DNA of 64,000 nucleotides, from assembly GCA_964583095.1 (NCBI GenBank), contig CAZOVB010000001.1:62001-126000 (forward strand). The letters run 5' to 3'. A model generated the notes under the pieces. The model was not told where the DNA came from. It did no database searches and worked only from the letters and a program-made list of their open reading frames with translations. Of this stretch, positions 52,442-61,841 are shown piece after piece (the stretch's first letter is position 1; every line of letters begins with the position of its first letter). The position numbers were made by a program, and so were the translations under genes. The DNA is from CAZOVB01 sp964583095 (GTDB taxonomy: Bacteria; Planctomycetota; Phycisphaerae; SM23-33).

Positions 52442-54268
52442 CTACTGGACGGCATCGACCTTCAGGTGCTGCCCCGCGCGGGTCAGGCGCAGTTGCACAC
52501 CGTCGCCGACGACGCTTGCTCCGTCGGCATCTTCATCGACTCGAAGGGAATTGCTCATCGCGTGGCGGGAGAAGACCGCACAGGTCAGGCTTCGCCCCAT
52601 CACACCGCCGCTGACATGCAGATAACGGTCGATGGAGTTGGCGGCCAGGTTGCGTCGTTTCGACCAGACATTGATCGGAGAAGTCGAGGCCATGGCGAAA
52701 CCCACCTGACTCTGGCGTCCGATGATTCGACCCAGGAGTTTTTCGCTGTCCAGTTGGATTTCCCCCCGGGTATGCCAGAAAGACTCCACCTTTTCAGGCA
52801 TCCCCAGTTGCAGTTCGTCCAGGACCACCAGGGACTGCCCCTTGCCCTGAGCATCCAGAATCATCACCAGGTGGCGGATAAAAGACACCCCCTCTCCCAA
52901 GGCTTCGCCGGCATCGCAGGCGATCCAGCGATACTTCTGTCCTGACTGATCGGCCAGGATCCGTCCGCGTGCGTCGGGGCGGTGGTCTTCCTCGGCTACC
53001 GTGAGGGTATTGTGAGCCCGGGCCTGGGAGAGCGAGAATCCATCCTGATCTTGTGCACCGTAGTCCGACGAACCGTTGGGGCCGTGGGGATCAAGCAGAA
53101 TCATCTCGGAATCCACCTGCAGGTGGAAGGAGTTCATATCGTGGTGCGAGCGGTTGGCAGCCAGGTCGCCCGCCTTGATCGAGGCATAGAAATCGGGTCG
53201 AGGCCAGGCATCGGCCATGGCCGCCCATCCGATCTCCGAGAAGGTCTTGACCGGCTCGAGTCGGGCAGAGCGATAGAGCGGCTTTTCGCTGCGGCAGAGG
53301 ATTGCAAGCCCGGCCGTCGACCAACCGGTCGTGTCCGTGTCGCGGTGGAAACTGTACGTGTCGAGCCACCAGCCGATCGGCTCGCACTCCATGCGCTTTT
53401 CCAGCAGGTACATGGCGCCATACAAGGGAACGATCGGGGCGTCGCCGAAACCGGCCGACTGCCCATTGGGGCTGAAGTAGATCGGAAACAGACCCGTCTG
53501 GTCCATCCCGCGATGGTGATACAATCGCTGGTCGTCCATCAGGCGGGTCATGCCCTCTGCCAGAAGCAGAAGGTACCGGAAGCCGTATCCCCAATACCCC
53601 GGGCCCTCGTCCCATCCGCCGTCACTGCTCAGGGCATCCTGAAAGCGTTTGACTCCCTTTACAGCCAGATCGCAGGCCTTGGCTGCTTCGGGATCTTCGT
53701 CGCCCAATGCCAAAGCTGTCAGTCCGCAGCCTCCGTTGATCACGGCATTCCAACTGTGGTAGCAGGAGTACCACCACTCGCCTGCCTCGACTGCCTGAAG
53801 ATACGGAAGAATCACCCGCTGCCTCAACACCTCCATCGCCTGATTCCGGGCGGACTGGGCCAGATCGTCCCACATCCAGTCCAGGGCCAGGACCACCGCG
53901 ACGGCCGCCTCGGCCGTGCACAGATCCACCGTCGAATGGGTATGAGACGGATCGTGCCACGTGCTCCAGCGAAGCAGGCTTTCCAGTTCCTCCAAGGCTC
54001 GGCTGTGGTAGGCCCGGTTGGAATCGATTGCGTCGCTGATGAGCAGATCGAGAATCCTTCCTTGGGCTGCCTGGGCGGCCGTGACGGCCGCATGCCGCTT
54101 GCCCTGAGACCAGATCGACCGCCACTGCCCCTCGGAAATCGGCGGAGATTCCAGGATCAGCGCGCAGCGTTTCTCCAGGTGATCGGAGAACTCGTCGAAC
54201 GGCCGGGCCTGCACTCGTTTGGCCAGGCTGCGGAATTCCCCGCCGTCTGCCAGGATACCACGTCTCAT
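52442..54268 (-). CDS. Heparinase II/III-like polysaccharide lyase family protein
   Basis: 608 residues from the ATG at 54268, preceded by AAAGG. The N-terminal half is an alpha/alpha toroid (HSRALEELESLLRWSTWHDP, WWYSCYHSWNAVINGGCGL). The C-terminal half holds the heparinase II/III beta-sandwich motif: NRSHHDMNSFHLQVDSEM, then LLDPHGPNGSSDYG and ARAHNTLTV, with the His and Asn that define the family. No signal peptide is seen, so export is not obvious; substrates could be imported uronic-acid oligosaccharides. It is divergent from araD across 134 bp. Confidence 0.88.
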   Translation of the reverse strand: MRRGILADGGEFRSLAKRVQARPFDEFSDHLEKRCALILESPPISEGQWRSIWSQGKRHAAVTAAQAAQGRILDLLISDAIDSNRAYHSRALEELESLLRWSTWHDPSHTHSTVDLCTAEAAVAVVLALDWMWDDLAQSARNQAMEVLRQRVILPYLQAVEAGEWWYSCYHSWNAVINGGCGLTALALGDEDPEAAKACDLAVKGVKRFQDALSSDGGWDEGPGYWGYGFRYLLLLAEGMTRLMDDQRLYHHRGMDQTGLFPIYFSPNGQSAGFGDAPIVPLYGAMYLLEKRMECEPIGWWLDTYSFHRDTDTTGWSTAGLAILCRSEKPLYRSARLEPVKTFSEIGWAAMADAWPRPDFYASIKAGDLAANRSHHDMNSFHLQVDSEMILLDPHGPNGSSDYGAQDQDGFSLSQARAHNTLTVAEEDHRPDARGRILADQSGQKYRWIACDAGEALGEGVSFIRHLVMILDAQGKGQSLVVLDELQLGMPEKVESFWHTRGEIQLDSEKLLGRIIGRQSQVGFAMASTSPINVWSKRRNLAANSIDRYLHVSGGVMGRSLTCAVFSRHAMSNSLRVDEDADGASVVGDGVQLRLTRAGQHLKVDAVQ

Positions 54269-54402
54269 CGAGAACCTTTCTGCTCTTTGCTGAAGACCGG
54301 TCTGCCAGCATAGAAATCCTCCCCGGGCAAAGCAAGGGCAAGCTCTTGACGGGCGCGTCGCTTCTGGGCGACAATGCGCTTTTGAACCTGAACGAGGAAG
54401 CC

Positions 54403-55101
54403 ATGCTCGAAGCATTGAAAGAGGAAGTATATCAGGCGAACATGAAGCTGGTCGCCGATGGCCTGGTCCTGCACACCTGGGGCAACGCCAGCGGGATCGA
54501 CGCGGATCGAAAGCTCGTGGTCATCAAGCCATCGGGGGTTGAGTACGACCGGATGAAGCCCGGGCAGATGGTTGTCGTCTCGCTGGAAGACGGAAAAGTC
54601 GTAGAGGGCGATCTGCGTCCCAGCAGCGATACGCCCACCCATCTGGAACTGTACCGCGGGTTCGAGCAGATCGGCGGCGTCGTCCATACCCACAGTCTAA
54701 GCGCCACCGCCTGGGCCCAGACGCACAAGCCCATTCCGGTTCTGGGTACGACCCATGCGGACTACTTCTACGGGCCCGTGCCCCTGACCCGGGCCATGGA
54801 TCCCGGCGAGATCGGCAAAGACTACGAGCGCAATACCGGAAAGGTGATCGTAGAGAGATTCGCCCAGGATGACCTGAACCCCCAGCACCTGCCCGGCGTG
54901 CTCGTCGCCGCCCACGGGCCCTTTGCCTGGGGCAAGGATCCCGCCCAGGCAGCCTTTCATGCCCAGATCCTGGAACACCTGGCCTTGCTGGCCAGCCAGA
55001 CGCTTCGTCTCAGCGGCTACCCGCCCCGCTTTTCGCCGGAACTGCTGGACAAGCACTTCCTTCGCAAGCATGGCAAGAACGCCTATTACGGGCAGAAATA
55101 G
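54403..55101 (+). CDS. araD: L-ribulose-5-phosphate 4-epimerase (class II aldolase family)
   Basis: 232 residues, matching E. coli AraD. The ATG at 54403 has GAGGAAG upstream and is preferred over a TTG at 54346. Motifs: TWGNASGIDADRKLVVIKPSGVEYD, GGVVHTHSLSATAWAQ with zinc-binding His residues, TTHADYFYGPVPLT and VAAHGPFAWGKD. It converts L-ribulose 5-phosphate to D-xylulose 5-phosphate. The araB kinase lies at 60102 in the same direction, with araA absent from the window. Confidence 0.92.
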   Translation: MLEALKEEVYQANMKLVADGLVLHTWGNASGIDADRKLVVIKPSGVEYDRMKPGQMVVVSLEDGKVVEGDLRPSSDTPTHLELYRGFEQIGGVVHTHSLSATAWAQTHKPIPVLGTTHADYFYGPVPLTRAMDPGEIGKDYERNTGKVIVERFAQDDLNPQHLPGVLVAAHGPFAWGKDPAQAAFHAQILEHLALLASQTLRLSGYPPRFSPELLDKHFLRKHGKNAYYGQK

Positions 55102-55163
55102 CCCCGACTTCCTCAGGCAAAGAACCATCGGCCCGAAGTGGCCGCCTCAGCAAGGAGAATTCC

Positions 55164-55922
55164 ATGCCGGATCTCGGCGTCAACATCGATCATATCGCAA
55201 CCCTCCGACAGGCCCGGCGAACGTTTGAGCCCGACCCGGTCCTGGCCGCCGGACAGGCCCAGCTTGGCGGGGCCTCGTGCATTACCTTCCATCTGCGAAA
55301 GGACCGCAGGCACATCCAGGACCGCGATGCGCAACTGCTCAAACAGACCGTTACGGTCAAGTTGAACATGGAAATGTCGCTGGATGAGGAAATCGTGGAC
55401 ATCGCGATGGAACTCAAGCCCGACCAAGTGACCCTGGTGCCCGAGAACCGACAGGAAATCACCACCGAAGGAGGCCTGGATACCCGGGCCCAGTATGACC
55501 GCTTCGCCCGCGCTGTCGAAAAGCTCAAAGGCGCCGGTATCGAGATCAGCGCATTCATCGACCCGATCCCCGAGCATATCGACGCCTCAGCCCGGGCCGG
55601 TTGCCAAGCCGTCGAGATCCATACCGGCGCTTACGCAAACGCCTGGGCGATGCATCCCAGCCAGGGCCGGGCGCAAAAGGTCGCCGACCTGCTCAACCAG
55701 ATCCGCTCCGGCGTTGCTCATGCACGACAGGCCGGCCTGGTGGTCCACGGGGGGCACGGCCTGACATACGACAACATCGCCCCCATAGCAGCCATCGATG
55801 GCTTTTGCGAATTCAATATAGGCCACTCGATTGTCGCCCGGGCTACGTGCGTCGGACTCACCTCGGCCGTTCGGGAAATGCTCCAGGCGATAGATCGAGC
55901 CGGTTCAGCGAAAGCCACCTGA
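55164..55922 (+). CDS. pdxJ: Pyridoxine 5'-phosphate synthase
   Basis: 252 residues; AAGGAG upstream sets the ATG. It joins 1-deoxyxylulose 5-phosphate and 3-amino-2-oxopropyl phosphate in vitamin B6 synthesis. Motifs: LGVNIDHIATLRQARRT, ITFHLRKDRRHIQDRD with catalytic His residues, VTLVPENRQEITTEGG, VEIHTGAYA and GLVVHGGHGLTYDNI. Its stop overlaps the -35 box of the dapA promoter. Other pdx genes are not linked. Confidence 0.96.
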   Translation: MPDLGVNIDHIATLRQARRTFEPDPVLAAGQAQLGGASCITFHLRKDRRHIQDRDAQLLKQTVTVKLNMEMSLDEEIVDIAMELKPDQVTLVPENRQEITTEGGLDTRAQYDRFARAVEKLKGAGIEISAFIDPIPEHIDASARAGCQAVEIHTGAYANAWAMHPSQGRAQKVADLLNQIRSGVAHARQAGLVVHGGHGLTYDNIAPIAAIDGFCEFNIGHSIVARATCVGLTSAVREMLQAIDRAGSAKAT

Positions 55923-55947
55923 CAAGAGCTCCCCACGAACGTATAAT
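55919..55947 (+). promoter_or_regulatory. Promoter of dapA
   Basis: CTGACA (55919-55924) and a perfect TATAAT (55942-55947) are 17 bp apart. The leader before the ATG at 56001 is about 47 bases. The -35 box lies across the end of pdxJ. Confidence 0.65.
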
Positions 55948-56000
55948 CCCCCTGACAAGACGAACCAACCATACGGAACTGCCCCAGACAGGAACCACCG

Positions 56001-56888
56001 ATGAACAAGCCCGAACTGCCCCTGCAAGGATGCCTGACCGCCCTGGTGACGCCGTTTTCCAACGGGCAAGTCGATTTCGACGCCCTGGGATCCCTGATCG
56101 AAGACCTGATCTCCTCGGGCATGCAGGGCCTGGTCCCCTGCGGAACCACCGGGGAGAGTCCGACCCTGAGTCACGAGGAGCACCAGAAAGTCGTCGAATT
56201 CACCGTCCAGAGAGCCGACCGACGGGCCGTGGTGGTCGCCGGCACCGGCTCCAACGCCACGGGGGAAGCCCTCGAACTGACCCGCCACGCAAAAGAGGTC
56301 GGCGCCGATGCCTGCCTGGTGGTAAACCCCTACTACAACAAGCCGACCCAGGAAGGGATGTTCGCCCACATCCAACAGTTGGCCAAGGCGAAGCTTCCCA
56401 TCGTCCTCTACAATATTCCCGGTCGAACGGGCATCGAACTTGCTCCCGAAACCATGATCCGCATGTATGAGCAGATCGACATGGTGGTGGCTGTCAAGGA
56501 AGCCACCGGTAAGATGGACACCGCCTCGGCCCTGGCCTGTGCATGCGACATCACCATTCTCTCCGGGGATGATTCCCTGACCGCTCCCTTGGGGGCGGTC
56601 GGCGGAAAGGGCGTGATCAGCGTTCTGGGCAATCTTCTGCCTGCCGAGATCCGCAAGCTCACCGATGCCATCCTGGCCGGAAAACCATACGAGGCCATCC
56701 AGCAGCATCTAAAGCTCTTCCCCCTCTTTAAGGGCATGTTCATGGAGACCAACCCGATTCCGATCAAGGCGGCCCTTTCGATGGTCGGCAAGATCTCCAA
56801 CGAGTTGCGTCTGCCCATGACGCCCTTGACCGAAGGCAACCAGCCGGCTTTGCGCAAGCTCCTGGCCGACTTCGGCCTGGCTGTCTGA
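56001..56888 (+). CDS. dapA: 4-hydroxy-tetrahydrodipicolinate synthase
   Basis: 295 residues. It condenses pyruvate with aspartate semialdehyde for lysine and cell-wall precursor synthesis. Motifs: LTALVTPFSNGQVDF, VPCGTTGESPTLSHEEH, VNPYYNKPTQEGMF with the catalytic Tyr, IVLYNIPGRTG and the Schiff-base Lys in VAVKEATGKMD. Length and motifs are standard. It has its own promoter directly upstream. Confidence 0.96.
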   Translation: MNKPELPLQGCLTALVTPFSNGQVDFDALGSLIEDLISSGMQGLVPCGTTGESPTLSHEEHQKVVEFTVQRADRRAVVVAGTGSNATGEALELTRHAKEVGADACLVVNPYYNKPTQEGMFAHIQQLAKAKLPIVLYNIPGRTGIELAPETMIRMYEQIDMVVAVKEATGKMDTASALACACDITILSGDDSLTAPLGAVGGKGVISVLGNLLPAEIRKLTDAILAGKPYEAIQQHLKLFPLFKGMFMETNPIPIKAALSMVGKISNELRLPMTPLTEGNQPALRKLLADFGLAV

Positions 56889-56917
56889 GGCGAACCCTCT
56901 GAATCCCGGGATCTCAG

Positions 56918-56939
56918 GTCCGGATCGCAGACGGACTTT
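56918..56939 (+). terminator. Weak hairpin after dapA
   Basis: GTCCG (56918-56922) pairs with CGGAC (56932-56936) around a nine-base loop and is followed by TTT. A palindrome ATCCCGGGAT lies just before it at about 56902. Both are about 15-30 bp after the dapA stop. Confidence 0.3.
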
Positions 56940-57147
56940 CCCTCAAGACAAAACGCAAGACCCCAAGGCCCGCACGGTGCCCTCTGCGCCCTGGTCGATT
57001 CGTGCCCGGGCTCTGTCGAATCTCCCGGGACTAATTCAGCCTCGCCCCTATCGCGCCGATAAGCCTTCCTGTATTGCAGGTGACCTTCCGCGCCCCCGCA
57101 GCGAGGGGTCCTGATCTGAGTTTCGCCGGGACAAGCGAGCCCACGAG

Positions 57148-58575
57148 ATGTCAAAGAAAAGCCTCATTGCGATCATCGCTTGCGTGCTCGCGCTGGATGG
57201 GTGCAACTACAACGTATTCAACCCCACCAAACCCCCCAACTTCGTCAAGGTCTACCGGACCGGTAACGAACAGCAGATCATCGAGCAGTATTCCGCCGAG
57301 GATCGACAACTCTTCGGCTTGAAGCAGACCTACCCCAATGCCCTGGATGAAGCATTCCAGGTTCTGCGCAACCGGGCCTACCCCACTCCCAATGAAAAGG
57401 CCCTGATCCGGGCTGCCATCCAGAGTATGTGCAGGGAATACGAGAGCCAGACCCAGAGGCCGGTCCCTTCGGCCCATCGTGAAGCGTGGATCTGGAACGC
57501 CTATCGCAGCCGCACTTTCCAGGAGGTCCTGGAACAGTTCGATGCAGCAAAGCCGAAGCTCGCAAGCTCGGAAAAGCTCATCGAAGAGGGCTTACGAGGG
57601 ATGCTGCATGTCGCGGGACCCCGTTCAGCCCAACTGCTGGACCCGGCCGCCGCGTCGGCTTTTCAGCAGATCCAGGCCGAGCAGCAGACTCCCGAAGAGG
57701 GCATTGTGGGAATTACGGTTGATCGCTGGCCGGTGGTGGAGGTCCTGCCCCTGTCCCCTGCCGCCGAAGCGGGTCTGAAAAACGGCGACGAGATCCTCTC
57801 GATCAACGGGGCAAGTGTGAACGAATCCACCCCGGCTCACCGACGGGATGAATTGCTGGAAGGTCCTGCCGGATCCCAGCTTACGATGACCTTCCGGCGT
57901 AACGGAAAGGCCTACCGGGCCACAATTCACCGCGGGACCCGCTCGGCGATGAGCGTCCGGGCTTCCATTCCCTCCCCGGGCGTGTGTTACCTTCGGATCC
58001 CCACATTTGAAGGATCCGGTGTCGCCGACAAGGTCAAGACCCTCGTGGGCCGGGCTGCCGCAGCCGGGGTGAGAAGCTTCCTGCTGGACCTGCGAGGCAA
58101 CTCCGGGGGGAGCATCACCGAAGCCAACGCCATCGCCGATCTTTTCGTAGACAATCGTCCCCTCCAAACCTTCGCCTTCCGCATCGGCAGGCGGGTGATC
58201 TTCAAGGCCTCCAAGGGCAAGATCGACGCCGACGTGCTTGTTCTGACCAATCGTTCGACGGCCTCGGCGGCAGAGATGCTTGCCATGGCTCTCCGGGACA
58301 ACCAGGCGGCCCGGATTGTCGGAGAAGACACCTTCGGAGCCTTATTCGGCAAGGAGTTCCATCAGTTGGCCTGTGGACATATCCTCTTCTTCCGGGCGGA
58401 GTTGACCATCCTCAGCCCGCAGGGAGAAGACTACTCTCTGACGGGGATTCCGCCCGATCTGGCCGTCGAGGATCGCAACTCCGGTGCCGGGGATGCCATC
58501 TATGCCGCGGCTCTGCAGCAAGCCAGGCAGACCCTGTTGGCCCAGTCGCAGGAGCCGGATACGCAGGTCCCCTGA
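57148..58575 (+). CDS. S41-family protease lipoprotein with PDZ domain
   Basis: 475 residues. A signal sequence with lipobox ALDGC anchors it to a membrane. A helical N-terminal region is followed by a PDZ domain (about 190-275, IVGITVDRWPVVEVLPLSPAAEAGL) and the S41 core with LDLRGNSGGSITEA and the Ser-bearing RSTASAAEM. The catalytic Lys of CtpA-type enzymes lies in TFGKG; here the segment reads GEDTFGALFGKEF, so the Lys (402) is displaced by three residues or lost. It may therefore be weakly active or a binding protein. No adjacent partner is evident; it converges on the small zinc-ribbon gene. Confidence 0.88.
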   Translation: MSKKSLIAIIACVLALDGCNYNVFNPTKPPNFVKVYRTGNEQQIIEQYSAEDRQLFGLKQTYPNALDEAFQVLRNRAYPTPNEKALIRAAIQSMCREYESQTQRPVPSAHREAWIWNAYRSRTFQEVLEQFDAAKPKLASSEKLIEEGLRGMLHVAGPRSAQLLDPAAASAFQQIQAEQQTPEEGIVGITVDRWPVVEVLPLSPAAEAGLKNGDEILSINGASVNESTPAHRRDELLEGPAGSQLTMTFRRNGKAYRATIHRGTRSAMSVRASIPSPGVCYLRIPTFEGSGVADKVKTLVGRAAAAGVRSFLLDLRGNSGGSITEANAIADLFVDNRPLQTFAFRIGRRVIFKASKGKIDADVLVLTNRSTASAAEMLAMALRDNQAARIVGEDTFGALFGKEFHQLACGHILFFRAELTILSPQGEDYSLTGIPPDLAVEDRNSGAGDAIYAAALQQARQTLLAQSQEPDTQVP

Positions 58576-58580
58576 ATCCT

Positions 58581-58898
58581 TCACCGGCAGGGATCTTCAA
58601 TCCATTCTCGATAGCAGGCCCCGCACAGGTGGAGTACCAGGCTGCGGTGCACCTGGTCCATCAGTTCCTGGGGTGACATCTGTTCCATTTGGGCCAGGAG
58701 TTGATCGATCTGGCCGCGGAGATCGCCTTCCAGATCTTCCATGTCGAATTGGGGCGGATAGGGATCCGCCACCGCCTCGATCCGCACCTGATAGAAGTTT
58801 CCGGAACCGGGCATCAGGTCGCAGCCGCAGCGGTGGCACAGCAGGGCGGCGTTGTCCGGGGCAGAAGAATCCGAGGGCGGGTCGGCATCGGGGCTCAT
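58581..58898 (-). CDS. Small protein with paired CxxC motifs
   Basis: 105 residues from the ATG at 58898. CHRCGCDLMPGSGNF near the N-terminus and LHLCGACYREWIE near the C-terminus form a likely split zinc-ribbon. The middle (VRIEAVADPYPPQFD, then EDLEGDLRGQIDQLLAQMEQ) is helical. No signal peptide, so cytoplasmic. It is co-directional with the diguanylate cyclase and starts 28 bp after that gene ends, so it may be co-transcribed. The function is unknown. Confidence 0.75.
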   Translation of the reverse strand: MSPDADPPSDSSAPDNAALLCHRCGCDLMPGSGNFYQVRIEAVADPYPPQFDMEDLEGDLRGQIDQLLAQMEQMSPQELMDQVHRSLVLHLCGACYREWIEDPCR

Positions 58899-58926
58899 GC
58901 CCGTAAGTGTACCTTCTGGGCCAGGG

Positions 58927-59946
58927 TTACTGCAACGTCTCCTGGGTCCGACTGAAGGTGACGATCCTGTCCTTGCCGAGGCTCTTGGCGATATACAGCG
59001 CCCGATCGGCCATGGAGACCAGGGCATCGGCGCTGGTGGGATGATCGGTTTCCAAACTGGCGATTCCGATCGACATGGTGACCTCGTGATTGAGCCGCGG
59101 GTGGCTTGCACTTCGCAGGGAGAGTTGCTCGCGGATTCGCTGGGCCACAGCCGATGCGCGTTGCAGGCAGGTATGGGGAAGCAACAGGACCATCTCATCC
59201 CCGCCATAGCGGGCGGCAATGTCACTGGTACGCAGTTCCTGCTGGATCACGTTGGCTGCCAGGGCCAGTACCTCATCGCCTACCTGATGACCCAGGGTGT
59301 CGTTGAGCTGCTTGTAGTGATCCAGATCGCACATGCAGCAGGACATGTCGAAACCGTACCGCATGGCCTCGCTGAAGGACCGTGTCAGTGACTCGGCGAA
59401 GCTTCTCCGGTTGGCCAGGTGGGTCAACGGGTCCGTCTCGGCCATCTCCTGGAGCCGGTCGAGGGATTCTTCCAACTGGAAGTTCTTGATTCGCAGTTCC
59501 TCGCATGTTGCTTCGAGTTTCTGCTGGAGGATTTCCTTTTCCACGCGGATGCGATGCTGGGCAATGCTCTTGCGAATCACCGCCGGGAGGGCAAAGAGGT
59601 AGTCGCCCAGCTTGACAATGTAATCCTGGGCGCCGTTTTCGATGGCTTCGACCGCCTTGGCCGAGTTGTTTTCGCTCGTGACAAAGACCACGGGAATGTC
59701 CGCCCGGGCAAGAATCTGCTCCAGCAGCGCCAGTCCCCCCATGTCGGGAAGGTGGTCCTCGAGAAGGACCACGTCAAATGATTCCAGGTCCTGCTCCAGG
59801 CACTGCCCGGCGGAGCTCACTGCCACCAGTTCCGATCGGATCGGATCGTCGTAGTAGACCTCCAGCGCCTCGCGGATCAGTTCTCGCTGATCGCGGTCGT
59901 TGTCCACCACGAGGATTCGCGGGTTACGGCGTTGGGACGGACTCAT
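58927..59946 (-). CDS. Receiver-GGDEF diguanylate cyclase with Glu at the phosphorylation site
   Basis: 339 residues from the ATG at 59946, with AGGAAA six bases upstream; a TTG start eight codons earlier is less likely. Residues about 10-130 are a receiver whose acidic pair DNDRD is intact, but the phospho-accepting Asp is Glu63 (VVLLEDHLPDMGG). A coiled linker leads to a GGDEF domain (about 185-335) with DLDHYKQLNDTLGHQVGDEVL and the signature RYGGDEM, where the last residue is Met rather than Phe. It would make cyclic di-GMP, perhaps without phosphorylation. It is divergent from araB. Confidence 0.9.
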   Translation of the reverse strand: MSPSQRRNPRILVVDNDRDQRELIREALEVYYDDPIRSELVAVSSAGQCLEQDLESFDVVLLEDHLPDMGGLALLEQILARADIPVVFVTSENNSAKAVEAIENGAQDYIVKLGDYLFALPAVIRKSIAQHRIRVEKEILQQKLEATCEELRIKNFQLEESLDRLQEMAETDPLTHLANRRSFAESLTRSFSEAMRYGFDMSCCMCDLDHYKQLNDTLGHQVGDEVLALAANVIQQELRTSDIAARYGGDEMVLLLPHTCLQRASAVAQRIREQLSLRSASHPRLNHEVTMSIGIASLETDHPTSADALVSMADRALYIAKSLGKDRIVTFSRTQETLQ

Positions 59947-60101
59947 CGGACGTTTCCTGACACACGCCAAGCGCAGGGCCTCCAGCGGAGGCGCACGCCC
60001 CTATTAACGGCCTGGCCGGGGCAAGCTTGAGCTTCTGGAAACTTTCCGGGCCATCCCGTAGAATCTTCCTGTGAGATAACGCTACCCCCGAAAGGACCGA
60101 C

Positions 60102-61790
60102 ATGGCCAAGTACACCATCGGCTTGGATTACGGAACGAACTCCGCCCGGGCCCTGCTCGTGGCCGTCCACGACGGACGCGAGGTCGCCACGAGCGTCTTC
60201 GAATATCCCCAAGGCCAGGAGGGTATCTTCCTCAGCGAGGACCCCTGCCTGGCCCGGCAGCATCCACTGGACTACCTCAAGGCGGCCGAAGCGACCCTCA
60301 GGGACGTGGTCGCCCAGGCTGGAAAGATCGAGGAAGACTTTGACCCGGCCGATGTGATCGGCATCGGCGTGGATACGACAGGGTCCACCCCCATGCCCGT
60401 GGATGGACAGGGCCGGCCCCTCGTCGCTCAGGAGCGTTTCGCGGAGAACCTCAACGCAATGGCCTGGCTCTGGAAGGACCATACCTCGGTCGAGGAGGCC
60501 GAGGAGATTACCGAATTGGCCCGTCGGATCCGGCCTGAATACCTTGCCAAGTGCGGCGGAACGTACTCCAGCGAGTGGTTCTTCGCCAAGATACTCCACT
60601 GTCTGCGGACCGATGCGGCGGTGTTCGAGGCGGCCGATACCTGGGTCGAAATTGCCGACTGGATCCCGGCCAACCTCTCGGGCAACGCCGCCCGCAAAGA
60701 CCTGGTCACCGGCATCTGCGCTGCGGGTCACAAAGCCATGTTCCACCCCGCCTGGGGAGGATATCCGGACAAGGAGTTCCTCTCCAAGCTGGATCCGAGG
60801 CTTGGGGATCTGCGGGATCGACTCTCCGGAAAGGCCTTTGCGGTCGATACCCGCGCGGGAACGCTCAGCCCGCAATGGGCACAGAAGACGGGCCTTCGGG
60901 AAGGCACCGCCGTGGCGGTGGGAGCCTTTGATGCCCACCTGGGCGGCGTGGGTGCGGGCATTCGCCCGGGTACGCTCGTGAAGATCATGGGCACCAGTTG
61001 TTGTGACCTGATGGTGGCCGACCCGGCCAATGACGTTCCGGACATCCCGGGCCTCTGTGGAATCGTGCCCGGGAGCATCCTGCCCGGCATGATCGGGCTC
61101 GAGGCCGGTCAAAGCGCAGTGGGAGACCTGTACAACTGGTTCGTCAACTGCATCCAGCCCGGCGGACCTGAATCAGGTTCTCATGAAGCCTTGACACAAG
61201 AGGCTTCCAAGGCGGCTCCCGGGGCTTCGGGCCTTCTGGCGCTGGACTGGAACAACGGCAACCGCTGCGTCCTGGTCGATCAGCGACTCACCGGCCTGCT
61301 CATCGGCCAGACGCTCCACACTACCGGTGGAGAAATCTACCGCGCCCTGATTGAATCGACCGCCTTCGGAGCCCTGCGAATCATCGAGCAGTTCGAGGCC
61401 CACTGCGTGCCGGTCAAGCAGGTGGTCAACTGTGGAGGCATCGCCGAAAAGAACCCCCTGGCCATGCAGATCTACGCCGATGTGACCGGACGGGACATGA
61501 TGGTTTCCCGCTCTGGACAGACCTGCGCATTGGGAGCTGCCATTGCTGCCGCGGTGGCTGCGGGCCTGGACGAAGGCGGCTATGCCAACTTCCCCGACGC
61601 CCAGCAGGCGATGACGGGCCTGAAACCCCATGTATATCAGCCCGAACCCAAGGCCCACGAAGTGTACCGGAAGCTCTACGGGCTTTATCACCAGTTGCAC
61701 GATGCGTTCGCGGCGGGGATGCCTCCCCAGGCCCTTGGGAATGTCATGAAGGATCTGCTGGCAATCCGCGCACAGACGCGCAGAGGATAG
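60102..61790 (+). CDS. araB: Ribulokinase
   Basis: 562 residues, the length of E. coli AraB. It phosphorylates L-ribulose in arabinose use. FGGY-kinase motifs: YTIGLDYGTNSARALLV at the N-terminus, VIGIGVDTTGSTPMPVD, GTYSSEWFFAKILH, MGTSCCDLMVAD and VNCGGIAEKNPLAMQIYADV. AAAGG lies upstream of the ATG, and TAGAAT at 60059-60064 may be a -10 box. araD is in the same direction 5 kb upstream; araA is not in the window. Confidence 0.95.
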   Translation: MAKYTIGLDYGTNSARALLVAVHDGREVATSVFEYPQGQEGIFLSEDPCLARQHPLDYLKAAEATLRDVVAQAGKIEEDFDPADVIGIGVDTTGSTPMPVDGQGRPLVAQERFAENLNAMAWLWKDHTSVEEAEEITELARRIRPEYLAKCGGTYSSEWFFAKILHCLRTDAAVFEAADTWVEIADWIPANLSGNAARKDLVTGICAAGHKAMFHPAWGGYPDKEFLSKLDPRLGDLRDRLSGKAFAVDTRAGTLSPQWAQKTGLREGTAVAVGAFDAHLGGVGAGIRPGTLVKIMGTSCCDLMVADPANDVPDIPGLCGIVPGSILPGMIGLEAGQSAVGDLYNWFVNCIQPGGPESGSHEALTQEASKAAPGASGLLALDWNNGNRCVLVDQRLTGLLIGQTLHTTGGEIYRALIESTAFGALRIIEQFEAHCVPVKQVVNCGGIAEKNPLAMQIYADVTGRDMMVSRSGQTCALGAAIAAAVAAGLDEGGYANFPDAQQAMTGLKPHVYQPEPKAHEVYRKLYGLYHQLHDAFAAGMPPQALGNVMKDLLAIRAQTRRG

Positions 61791-61841
61791 ACCACGCACA
61801 AATGGTCGCTTCGCCCTCCTGCCCCTCTTCCAACCAAAGAC

